Below, in pieces: positions 19,170 through 27,040 of a stretch of DNA of 64,000 nt. Numbering within the stretch: position 1 is the stretch's first letter; each line of letters opens with the position of its first letter. A model generated the notes under the pieces. It did no database searches, was not told the DNA's origin, and was given only the letters and a program-made list of their open reading frames with translations. Position numbers and translations under genes: made by a program. This DNA comes from Paenibacillus prosopidis (GTDB lineage Bacteria > Bacillota > Bacilli > Paenibacillales > Paenibacillaceae): assembly GCF_003337375.1 (NCBI RefSeq), contig NZ_QPJD01000003.1, forward strand, positions 124,001 through 188,000. Reading direction: 5' to 3'.

Positions 19170-19988
19170 ATGCTGAGATCAATGTATTCGGGCGTTTCCG
19201 GAATGCGCGGCTTTCAAACGAAGCTTGACGTAATCGGTAACAACATTGCGAATGTCAACACGGTTGGTTTTAAAGCAGGTCGCGTCATGTTCAAGGATAT
19301 ACTAAGCCAGACGGTCGCGGGCGTTACAGCGCCTGAAGAAGGCGTGCGCGGCGGCGTTAATTCGAAGCAAATCGGTTTGGGCGTCTCTATTGGATCTATT
19401 GATACCGTACATACTGCCGGAAGCGCGATGACAACTAACCAAGCTACAGATTTGCGCATTGACGGCGACGGATTTTTTGTAGTTAGAGCCAGTGAAGATT
19501 CTGAAATGCTTCTGACTCGTGCAGGCAACTTTACGCTTGACGCTAACAGACAGCTTGTTACATCCGATGGTTATTTTGTATTAACCTCTGAAGGCGAAAC
19601 GATTACGCTCGACGAGGCGGTGACAGCATTCTCGATCGGACAAGATGGAACCATTATGGGCGTTACCGCCGACGGTACAGAAGCGATTGCACAACTAGGT
19701 GTAGCAAAGGTCGTAAACCCTAGCGGTCTTGAGAAGCTGGGCGGCAATATGTACCGGGTAACGGCTAACGCTAATCCGGATGCTTCAATCGAAGATTTTT
19801 TGACATTCGCAGGAGATCCTGAGCTTGGCACAGGGGCCATTATTGCAGGCCAGCTTGAAATGTCCAACGTTGATCTAACGGCAGAGTTTACCGAAATGAT
19901 CGTTGCGCAGCGCGGTTTCCAAGCGAATTCGCGAATTATCACGACATCGGATGAAATCTTGCAAGAGGTCGTAAACTTAAAACGATAG
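19170..19988 (+). CDS. flgE: Flagellar hook protein FlgE (FlgG-like, short form)
   Basis: A 272-aa FlgF/FlgG/FlgE family protein with N-terminal MLRSMYSGVSGMRGFQTKLD and GNNIANVNTVGFKAGRVMF, and C-terminal EFTEMIVAQRGFQANSRIIT, the two helices that pack in the axial structure. By sequence it reads like FlgG, but the gene that follows flgD in the Bacillales fla/che operon is the hook protein, which is short in this group (264 aa in B. subtilis). I favour hook protein; a rod FlgG is the alternative. AGGAGGAATT is upstream and a 114-base spacer precedes it. Confidence 0.88.
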   Translation: MLRSMYSGVSGMRGFQTKLDVIGNNIANVNTVGFKAGRVMFKDILSQTVAGVTAPEEGVRGGVNSKQIGLGVSIGSIDTVHTAGSAMTTNQATDLRIDGDGFFVVRASEDSEMLLTRAGNFTLDANRQLVTSDGYFVLTSEGETITLDEAVTAFSIGQDGTIMGVTADGTEAIAQLGVAKVVNPSGLEKLGGNMYRVTANANPDASIEDFLTFAGDPELGTGAIIAGQLEMSNVDLTAEFTEMIVAQRGFQANSRIITTSDEILQEVVNLKR

Positions 19989-20005
19989 GTAAGTCATAAC
20001 CAGCG

Positions 20006-20022
20006 GGAGGCTTGGAGCCTCC
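20006..20022 (+). repeat. Small hairpin in the hook gene-flbD spacer
   Basis: GGAGGCT and AGCCTCC (arms around TGG) form a short perfect stem after the hook gene stop, without a T-run. It may protect the 3' end of the hook mRNA or shield the next ribosome site. Confidence 0.4.
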
Positions 20023-20044
20023 CCTAGGTGTGAGGGGGTAACTG

Positions 20045-20272
20045 ATGATTACCGTAACACGTTTGAATGGAACAAAAGTTATAATAAATGCTCTGCTAAT
20101 CGAAGTGATAGAAGAGTCTGCTGATACGGTTATAACGCTTACGACAGGCAAAAAGCTGGTCGTGAAGGAAAAGTCAGCTGAGCTGTTGTTGCTAAACCAG
20201 CAGTACCTTCGTACGATAGGCCTCATTGCGGCTGCCCAGAAGAGTGAGCAAACGGAGGGTCCCTCAGCATGA
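20045..20272 (+). CDS. flbD: FlbD family protein (SwrD-like)
   Basis: 75-aa protein starting MITVTRLNGTKVIINALLIE, the FlbD family signature. In B. subtilis the orthologue SwrD (YlzI) raises flagellar power and is needed for swarming. It overlaps the fliL start by 4 bases (ATGA). Confidence 0.9.
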   Translation: MITVTRLNGTKVIINALLIEVIEESADTVITLTTGKKLVVKEKSAELLLLNQQYLRTIGLIAAAQKSEQTEGPSA

Positions 20273-20733
20273 AAAAGATGATACCGTGGTTAATTACCAT
20301 TTTATTAGCCATTACACTGATCGCTATTGTATCGATTATATTATTTAAATCATTTTTTACGGATCCGAAAGAGAGTAAGGCAGAAACAGAGACAATAGAA
20401 GTGGAAGTATTATCCGCCGATGAGCGGGTAGAAGTAACGTCTGAACTAAAGGATTTCAGAAGAAATTTGAAAGATCCTGAATATGTTGTCGTACTTAGCT
20501 TTGCTTTCCAGCTTGACAGCAAGAAAACAAAAGAAGAATTTGATAAGCTGCTTGAAATTGAAGTTAGACCGATCATTAACCGCACTTTAGCGGATATGAC
20601 CGCTGATGAACTTAAAGGCTCCCAAGGCGAAGATGCGCTTGAATCCAAGCTGTTGAATTTAATAAATCCGATTATTCCAAAAGGGAAATTGGTTAAGGTT
20701 GAGATCACGAACTTTATTATTACAGAACTTTAA
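20269..20733 (+). CDS. fliL: Flagellar basal body-associated protein FliL
   Basis: FliL surrounds the MotAB stator and supports torque. The 154-aa product has a short cytoplasmic Lys start, one membrane helix (about 4-27) and an extracellular domain with DPEYVVVLSFAFQLD and EVRPIINRTLADMTADELKG, typical of FliL, ending in VEITNFIITEL. Confidence 0.94.
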   Translation: MKKMIPWLITILLAITLIAIVSIILFKSFFTDPKESKAETETIEVEVLSADERVEVTSELKDFRRNLKDPEYVVVLSFAFQLDSKKTKEEFDKLLEIEVRPIINRTLADMTADELKGSQGEDALESKLLNLINPIIPKGKLVKVEITNFIITEL

Positions 20734-20770
20734 TTGTTATTGCCGATATTCCTCGAAGGAGGTGAGATAA

Positions 20771-21772
20771 TTGGTTGATGTTTTATCGCAAAACGAAATT
20801 GACGCGCTACTTGCCGCGTTATCTTCCGGGGAAATGGATGCTGAGGATTTAAAAAAGGAAGAGCCTACACGCAAAGTTAGTGTGTATGATTTCAAGCGCG
20901 CACTTCGTTTCTCGAAGGATCATATTCGAAGTTTGACCCGCATTCACGAAAACTTCGCGCGATATTTGACAACCTATTTCTCAGCGCAACTTCGCACTTT
21001 TGTTCAGATTAATGTCGTGGATGTAGAGCAATTGCCATACGACGAATTTATTCGTTCAATTCCGAAAATGACGATCTTGAACATTTTTGAAGCGGACCCG
21101 CTGGAAGGTCGAATGGTGCTTGAGGTTCACCCGAACGTGGCCTATGCCATGCTGGATCGAATGTTAGGCGGACAAGGAACGGCACCTTCAAAAATAAACA
21201 ATTTGACTGAAATAGAAACGATCGTAATGGAGCGGATTTTCAGCAGAACGTTTGAAAGCCTGCAGGAAGCATGGAGAACGATCATCGATATATCGCCAAG
21301 GATGGAAGCATTGGAGACGAATCCGCAATTCATGCAGATCGTTTCGCCAAATGAAACCATCGCGCTTATTTCATTCAGTACAAAAATTGGCGATACGACA
21401 GGCATGATCAATTTATGTATCCCGCATGTTGTTATTGAACCGATTATGTCAAGACTATCTGTTCATCACTGGTTCGTTTCGCAGAAGAAAGCCCGCGCCC
21501 CGGAAGAGGTTGAAATATTGGAGCAGCGGGTAAGTAAAGCAAAGCTTCCGATCGTTGCCGAATTAGGAGAATCGGCTCTTACGATCAAAGAATTTCTCGG
21601 ATTAAACGTAGGCGATGTCATATCATTGAATAAAACGGTCAATGAGGGGCTGAAAATTAAAGTTGGAGAAAAGCTTAAGTTCATAGGCAGTCCGGGATCT
21701 GTGAAGGACCGGCTGGCCGTTCAAGTGGACGAGATTGTCAGCGAAGGAGTGGAAGAAGACTATGACGAGTAA
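20771..21772 (+). CDS. fliM: Flagellar motor switch protein FliM
   Basis: C-ring protein that binds CheY-P through its N-terminus. The 333-aa protein starts with the CheY-binding motif VLSQNEIDALLAAL, followed by the CheC-like middle domain (about 45-230) and a SpoA domain (about 250-325). TTG 20771 follows GGAGGTGAG and is consistent with the conserved N-terminus. Its end overlaps the fliY start by 11 bases. Confidence 0.96.
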   Translation: MVDVLSQNEIDALLAALSSGEMDAEDLKKEEPTRKVSVYDFKRALRFSKDHIRSLTRIHENFARYLTTYFSAQLRTFVQINVVDVEQLPYDEFIRSIPKMTILNIFEADPLEGRMVLEVHPNVAYAMLDRMLGGQGTAPSKINNLTEIETIVMERIFSRTFESLQEAWRTIIDISPRMEALETNPQFMQIVSPNETIALISFSTKIGDTTGMINLCIPHVVIEPIMSRLSVHHWFVSQKKARAPEEVEILEQRVSKAKLPIVAELGESALTIKEFLGLNVGDVISLNKTVNEGLKIKVGEKLKFIGSPGSVKDRLAVQVDEIVSEGVEEDYDE

Positions 21773-23024
21773 AGACTATTTGTCTCAGGAGGAAATTGAT
21801 GCATTGCTTCGCCAATCCTCCAATGAACCGGAGCCGGTGCAATCTGCCGCAAATGGAGCGATGCTATCCGATTTCTTGTCTTCATTGGAACAAGATGCGC
21901 TAGGCGAAATCGGCAACATTACATTCGGCAGCGCAGCAACGGCACTTTCTACGCTGCTGGGCAAGAAAGTCGACATTACAACTCCTCAGGTTACTCTTGT
22001 GAGGAAGGATGAGCTGCCGGACATATTTCCTAAACCGCAAGTGGCTGTTAGCGTGCAATATGTAGACGGTTTTCAAGGCATTAATTCGCTAGTTATCAAG
22101 ACGAAGGACGCACAAATTATTGCTGATTTGATGCTTGGCGGTACAGGTGATGTAACGCTAGAGGAGCTAAATGAAATACATATTAGCGCCGTGCAGGAAG
22201 CGATGAACCAAATGATGGGTTCCTCGGCAACATCGATGTCAACTATTTTCAATCGGTTTGTTAACATTTCGCCTCCAGGAATTGATATTTTAGATGTAAA
22301 CAACGGAGACGGTTTGGATCATTTGCCGCCGGTAGATTTATTCATTAAAATTTCTTTCCGGTTGAGGATAGGAGATCTTATTGATTCTACAATTATGCAG
22401 CTGCTGCCTATCGCATTTGCCAAGCAAATGGTTGATATTTTAATGGGAGTGGCGGAAGAGGAACCCGTCCAACCTGCTGTGACGCCTGCAGCCGCTCCTG
22501 TGGCGCCAGCAGCACAGCAACAAGCTATGGCAATGCAGCAAACGGCAGCAGCGGCGCAGATTCATGCGATGCCGCCGCAAATGAATATGGCTCCGCCAGT
22601 TCAGCAAATGCCTTCTATGCCCTATCAAACACCTGCAGCTGGCTATGATATTCCGATGCAGCCTCCTGGGCCGCATACTTATGGTCATGCAGCTAATCGT
22701 AACGTTAATGTTCAGCCTGTCCAATTTGCTAATTTTGGCGGCGTTCCTTATGTTCAGCCTGATGAAACAAACCTCAATTTACTTCTCGACATACCGCTTA
22801 AGGTCACTGTAGAATTAGGGAGGACCCAGAAGCAAATTAAGGATATTTTGGAATTATCGCAAGGTTCCATTATCGAGTTGGACAAGCTTGCAGGCGAGCC
22901 GGTAGACATTTTGGTAAACAACAAATTAATCGCAAAAGGCGAGGTTGTTGTCATCGATGAAAACTTTGGCGTTCGCGTAACCGATATCGTAAGCCAATGG
23001 GACCGAATTCAAAATTTGCAATAA
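21762..23024 (+). CDS. fliY: Flagellar motor switch phosphatase FliY
   Basis: FliN-like switch subunit fused to a CheC-like CheY-P phosphatase, as in B. subtilis. The 420-aa product has an N-terminal CheY-binding peptide (LSQEEIDALLRQ), the phosphatase domain with two active sites (DALGEIGNITFG with Glu49 and Asn52; SAVQEAMNQMMGSS in the second half), a Pro/Gln/Met/Ala-rich linker (about 225-320) and a C-terminal SpoA/FliN domain (about 330-415). ATG 21762 is chosen because the N-terminal peptide starts there. Confidence 0.95.
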   Translation: MTSKDYLSQEEIDALLRQSSNEPEPVQSAANGAMLSDFLSSLEQDALGEIGNITFGSAATALSTLLGKKVDITTPQVTLVRKDELPDIFPKPQVAVSVQYVDGFQGINSLVIKTKDAQIIADLMLGGTGDVTLEELNEIHISAVQEAMNQMMGSSATSMSTIFNRFVNISPPGIDILDVNNGDGLDHLPPVDLFIKISFRLRIGDLIDSTIMQLLPIAFAKQMVDILMGVAEEEPVQPAVTPAAAPVAPAAQQQAMAMQQTAAAAQIHAMPPQMNMAPPVQQMPSMPYQTPAAGYDIPMQPPGPHTYGHAANRNVNVQPVQFANFGGVPYVQPDETNLNLLLDIPLKVTVELGRTQKQIKDILELSQGSIIELDKLAGEPVDILVNNKLIAKGEVVVIDENFGVRVTDIVSQWDRIQNLQ

Positions 23025-23044
23025 CATCCTAGGAGGAAAAAAAG

Positions 23045-23410
23045 ATGGCAAACCGCATTCTAATCGTAGACGACGCAGCATTCATGCGCATGATGATTCG
23101 CGACATTTTATCCAAGAACGGCTACGAAGTCGTCGGTGAAGCTCCAGATGGGGCGCAGGCGGTTGAGAAGTATAAGGAATTAAAACCAGACTTAACGACA
23201 ATGGACATTACGATGCCAGAAATGGACGGAATCTCTGCACTGAAAGAAATTAAGAAGCTTGACGCGAATGCAAAAGTTATCATGTGTTCAGCAATGGGTC
23301 AGCAAGCAATGGTTATTGATGCGATTCAAGCAGGCGCAAAAGACTTTATTGTCAAGCCATTCCAAGCAGATCGTGTAATTGAAGCGATCAAGAAAACTCT
23401 CGGACAATAG
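23045..23410 (+). CDS. cheY: Chemotaxis response regulator CheY
   Basis: Single-domain receiver, 121 aa, with Asp9/Asp10, phospho-acceptor Asp54 in TMDITMPEMDG, switch residue Ser82 and Lys104 in FIVKPF. Phosphorylated by CheA, it binds FliM; in B. subtilis this promotes counterclockwise rotation. Strong AGGAGGAAA site upstream. It lies directly after its phosphatase fliY. Confidence 0.97.
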   Translation: MANRILIVDDAAFMRMMIRDILSKNGYEVVGEAPDGAQAVEKYKELKPDLTTMDITMPEMDGISALKEIKKLDANAKVIMCSAMGQQAMVIDAIQAGAKDFIVKPFQADRVIEAIKKTLGQ

Positions 23411-23420
23411 GATAAACATT

Positions 23421-24065
23421 ATGTTTAACATACATTCGCGCATTTCAATGATGTCTGCTCTTGGAATGGCGATTTGGCCTGGTTTTGCGGCTGCTGCCGC
23501 AACAGACGGCAGCACCGCAAACAATGAGGAACAGATTGTGTTCCAGGGATCAAACAATCTGGCGGGCAGCCTGATTTGGGTCATCATCTCGCTCGCCATC
23601 GTAATCGTACTTATCATTTTCGTTATTAAATGGTTGTCCCAGCGCAACCGGACGTGGGGAACGAATCGTTCGCTTCGTTCACTCGGCGGTGTTGCGCTTG
23701 GACAAAATAACTCGATTCAAGTTGTAGAAATTGCAGGTCGCATTTACATAGTAGGAGTTGGCGAGGACATAACGCTGATTGATAAGTATGATGATCCTGC
23801 TCAGATAAAGTCCGTTATAGCAGTGCTTGAGCGCCAACCGGAAGCAAATTGGCCGCAAAACGTCATCTCACAGCTGCTCAACAAAATTCGCAGCCATAAC
23901 GAAGTTACTGGACCAGAGCCGTCAAATGAACAGTGGAATTCGGCGTCTTCCTTCCAGCATCTGTTACAAAATAAGCTTAATCAGCAAGCCGACCGCAAAC
24001 AACAATTGGAATCGTTACTTCATGACTCTAAAACAAACGAACGGTTGATGGATGATGAAAAATAA
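23421..24065 (+). CDS. fliO: Flagellar biosynthesis protein FliO (FliZ-type)
   Basis: Scaffold for assembling the FliP ring of the export gate. The 214-aa product has a signal-like segment (about 8-28), a membrane helix (about 50-72), then the FliO domain with RSLGGVALGQNNSIQVVEIAGR and YIVGVGEDITLID. This long form with a signal peptide resembles the B. subtilis FliZ. The ribosome site is weak. It overlaps fliP by 14 bases. Confidence 0.9.
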   Translation: MFNIHSRISMMSALGMAIWPGFAAAAATDGSTANNEEQIVFQGSNNLAGSLIWVIISLAIVIVLIIFVIKWLSQRNRTWGTNRSLRSLGGVALGQNNSIQVVEIAGRIYIVGVGEDITLIDKYDDPAQIKSVIAVLERQPEANWPQNVISQLLNKIRSHNEVTGPEPSNEQWNSASSFQHLLQNKLNQQADRKQQLESLLHDSKTNERLMDDEK

Positions 24066-24810
24066 GTGGTGGATAGCAATCGTTACCGTGCAGCTGCTTG
24101 CTATGTTGTTTCACAATCAAGCATTTGCGGAGCCTCTGCCCGACGTTTCCATTAACATCGGAGATGGTGGCGGCGAAGCGCCTGGAACGAGTGCGTTATC
24201 CATTCTCCTATTAATAACAGTTTTAAGCATTGCACCAGCTATTATGGTGTTGATGACAAGCTTTACCCGCATCGTCATTGTTTTGGGCTTTGTTAGAACA
24301 TCGCTTGGTACGCAGCAAATGCCGCCAAACCAGGTACTCATAGGGCTTGCCATGTTTTTAACCTTTTTCATAATGGCTCCGACGTTCTCACAAGTAAACG
24401 ACGTGGCTCTTCAGCCTTATTTGAAAGGTGAAATCTCACAAACCAAAGCGTTTGAACAAGCGTCGATACCAATGAAGAAGTTCATGTTTTCCCATACCAG
24501 GGAGAAGGATTTATTACTCTTCATGAACTATACAAAAACCGAGAAGCCGGCAACGTTTGAAGATATTCCGCTAACGGTACTAGTTCCCGCTTATGCGATA
24601 AGCGAGCTCAAAACAGCTTTTCAAATGGGATTTATGATCTTCATTCCGTTTCTGATCATAGATATGATCGTCGCAAGCACGTTGATGGCGATGGGGATGA
24701 TGATGCTTCCGCCCGTTATGATCTCTCTACCATTTAAACTGCTGTTGTTTGTTTTAGTTGATGGATGGTATTTAATAGTAAAATCTTTACTGCTAAGCTT
24801 CAGCACGTGA
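24052..24810 (+). CDS. fliP: Flagellar export gate protein FliP
   Basis: Core ring protein of the export gate. The 252-aa product has a cleavable signal peptide (about 1-26), then membrane helices and signatures VLMTSFTRIVIVLGFVRTSL, PPNQVLIGLAMFLTFFIMAP and FMIFIPFLIIDMIVASTLMA. ATG 24055 in the same frame is an equally good start. Confidence 0.96.
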   Translation: MMKNKWWIAIVTVQLLAMLFHNQAFAEPLPDVSINIGDGGGEAPGTSALSILLLITVLSIAPAIMVLMTSFTRIVIVLGFVRTSLGTQQMPPNQVLIGLAMFLTFFIMAPTFSQVNDVALQPYLKGEISQTKAFEQASIPMKKFMFSHTREKDLLLFMNYTKTEKPATFEDIPLTVLVPAYAISELKTAFQMGFMIFIPFLIIDMIVASTLMAMGMMMLPPVMISLPFKLLLFVLVDGWYLIVKSLLLSFST

Positions 24811-24831
24811 CAAAAGCAAGGAGGGCTGTTA

Positions 24832-25101
24832 ATGAGTACTGATTTCATAATCGGATTGGCCAGTGAGGCCGTATTCGTCGTATTGAAAGCCAGTGCGCCG
24901 ATGCTCATTCTTGCTCTGGTCGTTGGATTAATCGTCAGTATATTTCAAGCGACAACACAGATTCAAGAGCAGACGCTAGCTTTTGTTCCCAAAATTGTAG
25001 CCGTCTTCGTGTCCATTATCATTTTTGGTCCATGGATTCTAAATACGGTTATCGACTTCACTTACAATCTGCTGAACAATCTTCATAATTACATCGGTTA
25101 G
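24832..25101 (+). CDS. fliQ: Flagellar export gate protein FliQ
   Basis: 89-aa protein with two membrane helices and the FliQ pattern PMLILALVVGLIVSIFQATT followed by QEQTLAFVPKI. Part of the FliPQR gate. Confidence 0.96.
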   Translation: MSTDFIIGLASEAVFVVLKASAPMLILALVVGLIVSIFQATTQIQEQTLAFVPKIVAVFVSIIIFGPWILNTVIDFTYNLLNNLHNYIG

Positions 25102-25112
25102 GTTGTGAGTGA

Positions 25113-25907
25113 ATGAATGCGTTCGTACAGGGGTTTCCTATTTTTTTGCTTATATTTTGTCGAATTACAGCGTTTTTCGTCGTAGTTCCTGTTTTCTCTT
25201 CACGTGGCGTACCAAATATGTTTAAAATCGGACTCGGCTTTTTCATTTCGATCATCGTGTTTTTGACATACGGAATGAAGCAGTCGATTGTTCCGGATGC
25301 TTTATATGTCCTTGTTGTTTTGCGAGAAATATTAATAGGCGTCTTGATGGGTTATGTCGTTTATTTATTCTTTTCGGTCGTCCAGACGGCAGGCGCCGTC
25401 ATGGACCTTCAAGTTGGTTTTGCAATGGCTAACATTGTTGACCCTCATACAGGCACATCTGCTCCGCTTCTGGGTAACTTCAAGTACATGCTGCTCATCG
25501 TCATCTTTCTGATGATGAACGGTCATCATTTCTTGTTAACCGGTTTGATGGACAGCTATGAATGGATGCCATTATCCAATGAGTGGTTTAGCAGGCTAAT
25601 GAACGGCAGTATAACCGATTTCCTGACGCGCGTCGTTGGCAATACGTTTCTGCTGGCTATTCAAATAGCCGCACCTTTAATCGTTGCCATGTTTTTGACC
25701 GATGCAGGCCTTGGTTTTTTAACGAAGACTGCGCCGCAATACAATGTATTCGTTATCGGAATTCCGCTTAAGCTTATTATTGGCATGATTTTGCTTATTT
25801 TGTTAATGCCAGGTCTTGCAAGCATATTCGAGAGATTGTTCTCCATCATGTTTCAATCGTTGGAGCAGCTTTTCGGTATTGTGCAAGGACCGCCTGGCGG
25901 GCAATAG
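25113..25907 (+). CDS. fliR: Flagellar export gate protein FliR
   Basis: 264-aa membrane protein with about six helices that completes the FliPQR gate. It shows FLLIFCRITAFFVVVPVFSS, GYVVYLFFSVVQTAGAVMDL and QVGFAMANIVDP, all typical. It starts 11 bases after fliQ and ends 13 bases before flhB. Confidence 0.95.
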   Translation: MNAFVQGFPIFLLIFCRITAFFVVVPVFSSRGVPNMFKIGLGFFISIIVFLTYGMKQSIVPDALYVLVVLREILIGVLMGYVVYLFFSVVQTAGAVMDLQVGFAMANIVDPHTGTSAPLLGNFKYMLLIVIFLMMNGHHFLLTGLMDSYEWMPLSNEWFSRLMNGSITDFLTRVVGNTFLLAIQIAAPLIVAMFLTDAGLGFLTKTAPQYNVFVIGIPLKLIIGMILLILLMPGLASIFERLFSIMFQSLEQLFGIVQGPPGGQ

Positions 25908-25920
25908 GAGGCTGCTACCC

Positions 25921-27018
25921 GTGCGTACTTACCGCCTGGAGCTTGATCTTCAATTATTTAGTCAGGAGAAGACTGAACAAGCAACACCGAAGAAGCGGGA
26001 TGAAGCAAGAAAAAAAGGGCAAATTGCCAGATCGGCAGACTTGCCGGGCACATTAATAATGATGTTTACTTTTTTGAGCTTCATTATGTTAGGCGGCTTT
26101 TATAAACAGCATATTCTGATGCTGTTCGGCAATCTCTTCGAGGATTGGCTGCTGATGGAGTTAACGACAGGTAATGTGATGACCTTTTTTACAGACATTA
26201 CTTTAGAATTACTGTTTATCTTAGCACCGATTTTTGGGGTAGCCTTTATTATCGCGATACTAGGAAATGTCGTGCAATTTGGTTTTCTCTTAACGGGCGA
26301 GCCTCTCAAGATGAAATTTAACAAGATCAATCCTATTAATGGATTTAAACAAATTTTTTCGATGAGAACGGTTGTTGAATTTTTAAAAAGCGTTTTAAAG
26401 CTGCTAATTATAGGAATTTTAGTATTCTCGGCCATATGGAAAGAATGGGACCGCATATTGGTGCTGGCCAGCTTGCCGATTCAACAAATATTTACCTTTA
26501 CCGCAGGTTTAACAGTGACTTTAGGCATTCAGATTGGAGCCGTTTTAGCTGTACTTGCGTTAGCTGATTTTTTCTATCAACGCTTTGAGCATAACAAGAG
26601 CTTAAAAATGTCTAAACAAGACATTAAGGATGAATATAAGAAATCGGAAGGGGATCCGATCATAAAAGGACGCATTCGTGAGCGGCAGCGCAGAATGGCA
26701 CTGCAGCGAATGATGCAGGAAGTACCCAAAGCCGATGTCGTTATTACAAACCCTACCCACTTTGCAATTGCTCTTAAATATGATGCAACAAAGATGGAGG
26801 CGCCAAAGATCATCGCTAAAGGGATGGATCATGTCGCGCTTCGCATCAAAGAGATTGCCAAAGAGAACGGGGTCGTTACCATGGAAAATAAGCCATTAGC
26901 CAGGGCTTTATACGAGCGGGCAGAAATCGGAGATGTTATTCCGGCAGACTTGTTCCAAGCTGTGGCGGAAGTGTTGGCATACGTATATAAAATGAAGGGG
27001 CGCGTGAAATCATCATAA
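25921..27018 (+). CDS. flhB: Flagellar export switch protein FlhB
   Basis: 365-aa gate protein with an N-terminal ERSQEKTEQATPKKRDEARKKG-like segment (here beginning SQEKTEQATPKKRDEARKKG), four membrane helices (about 35-210) and a cytoplasmic domain with the self-cleaving NPTH motif (ITNPTHFAIALKY). Autocleavage there changes export from hook to filament subunits, triggered by FliK. GTG 21 codons from the conserved segment at 25921 is taken as start because GGAGG lies about 9 bases upstream, although the frame stays open into fliR. Confidence 0.94.
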   Translation: MRTYRLELDLQLFSQEKTEQATPKKRDEARKKGQIARSADLPGTLIMMFTFLSFIMLGGFYKQHILMLFGNLFEDWLLMELTTGNVMTFFTDITLELLFILAPIFGVAFIIAILGNVVQFGFLLTGEPLKMKFNKINPINGFKQIFSMRTVVEFLKSVLKLLIIGILVFSAIWKEWDRILVLASLPIQQIFTFTAGLTVTLGIQIGAVLAVLALADFFYQRFEHNKSLKMSKQDIKDEYKKSEGDPIIKGRIRERQRRMALQRMMQEVPKADVVITNPTHFAIALKYDATKMEAPKIIAKGMDHVALRIKEIAKENGVVTMENKPLARALYERAEIGDVIPADLFQAVAEVLAYVYKMKGRVKSS

Positions 27019-27040
27019 TACTACGGGAGGAGGCGGCGTC

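Noticed and set aside
20743..20749. CCGATAT before fliM as a sigma-D -10 element
   Set aside because: There is no TAAA at the right distance upstream, and the sequence lies in the fliL-fliM spacer of a continuous operon.
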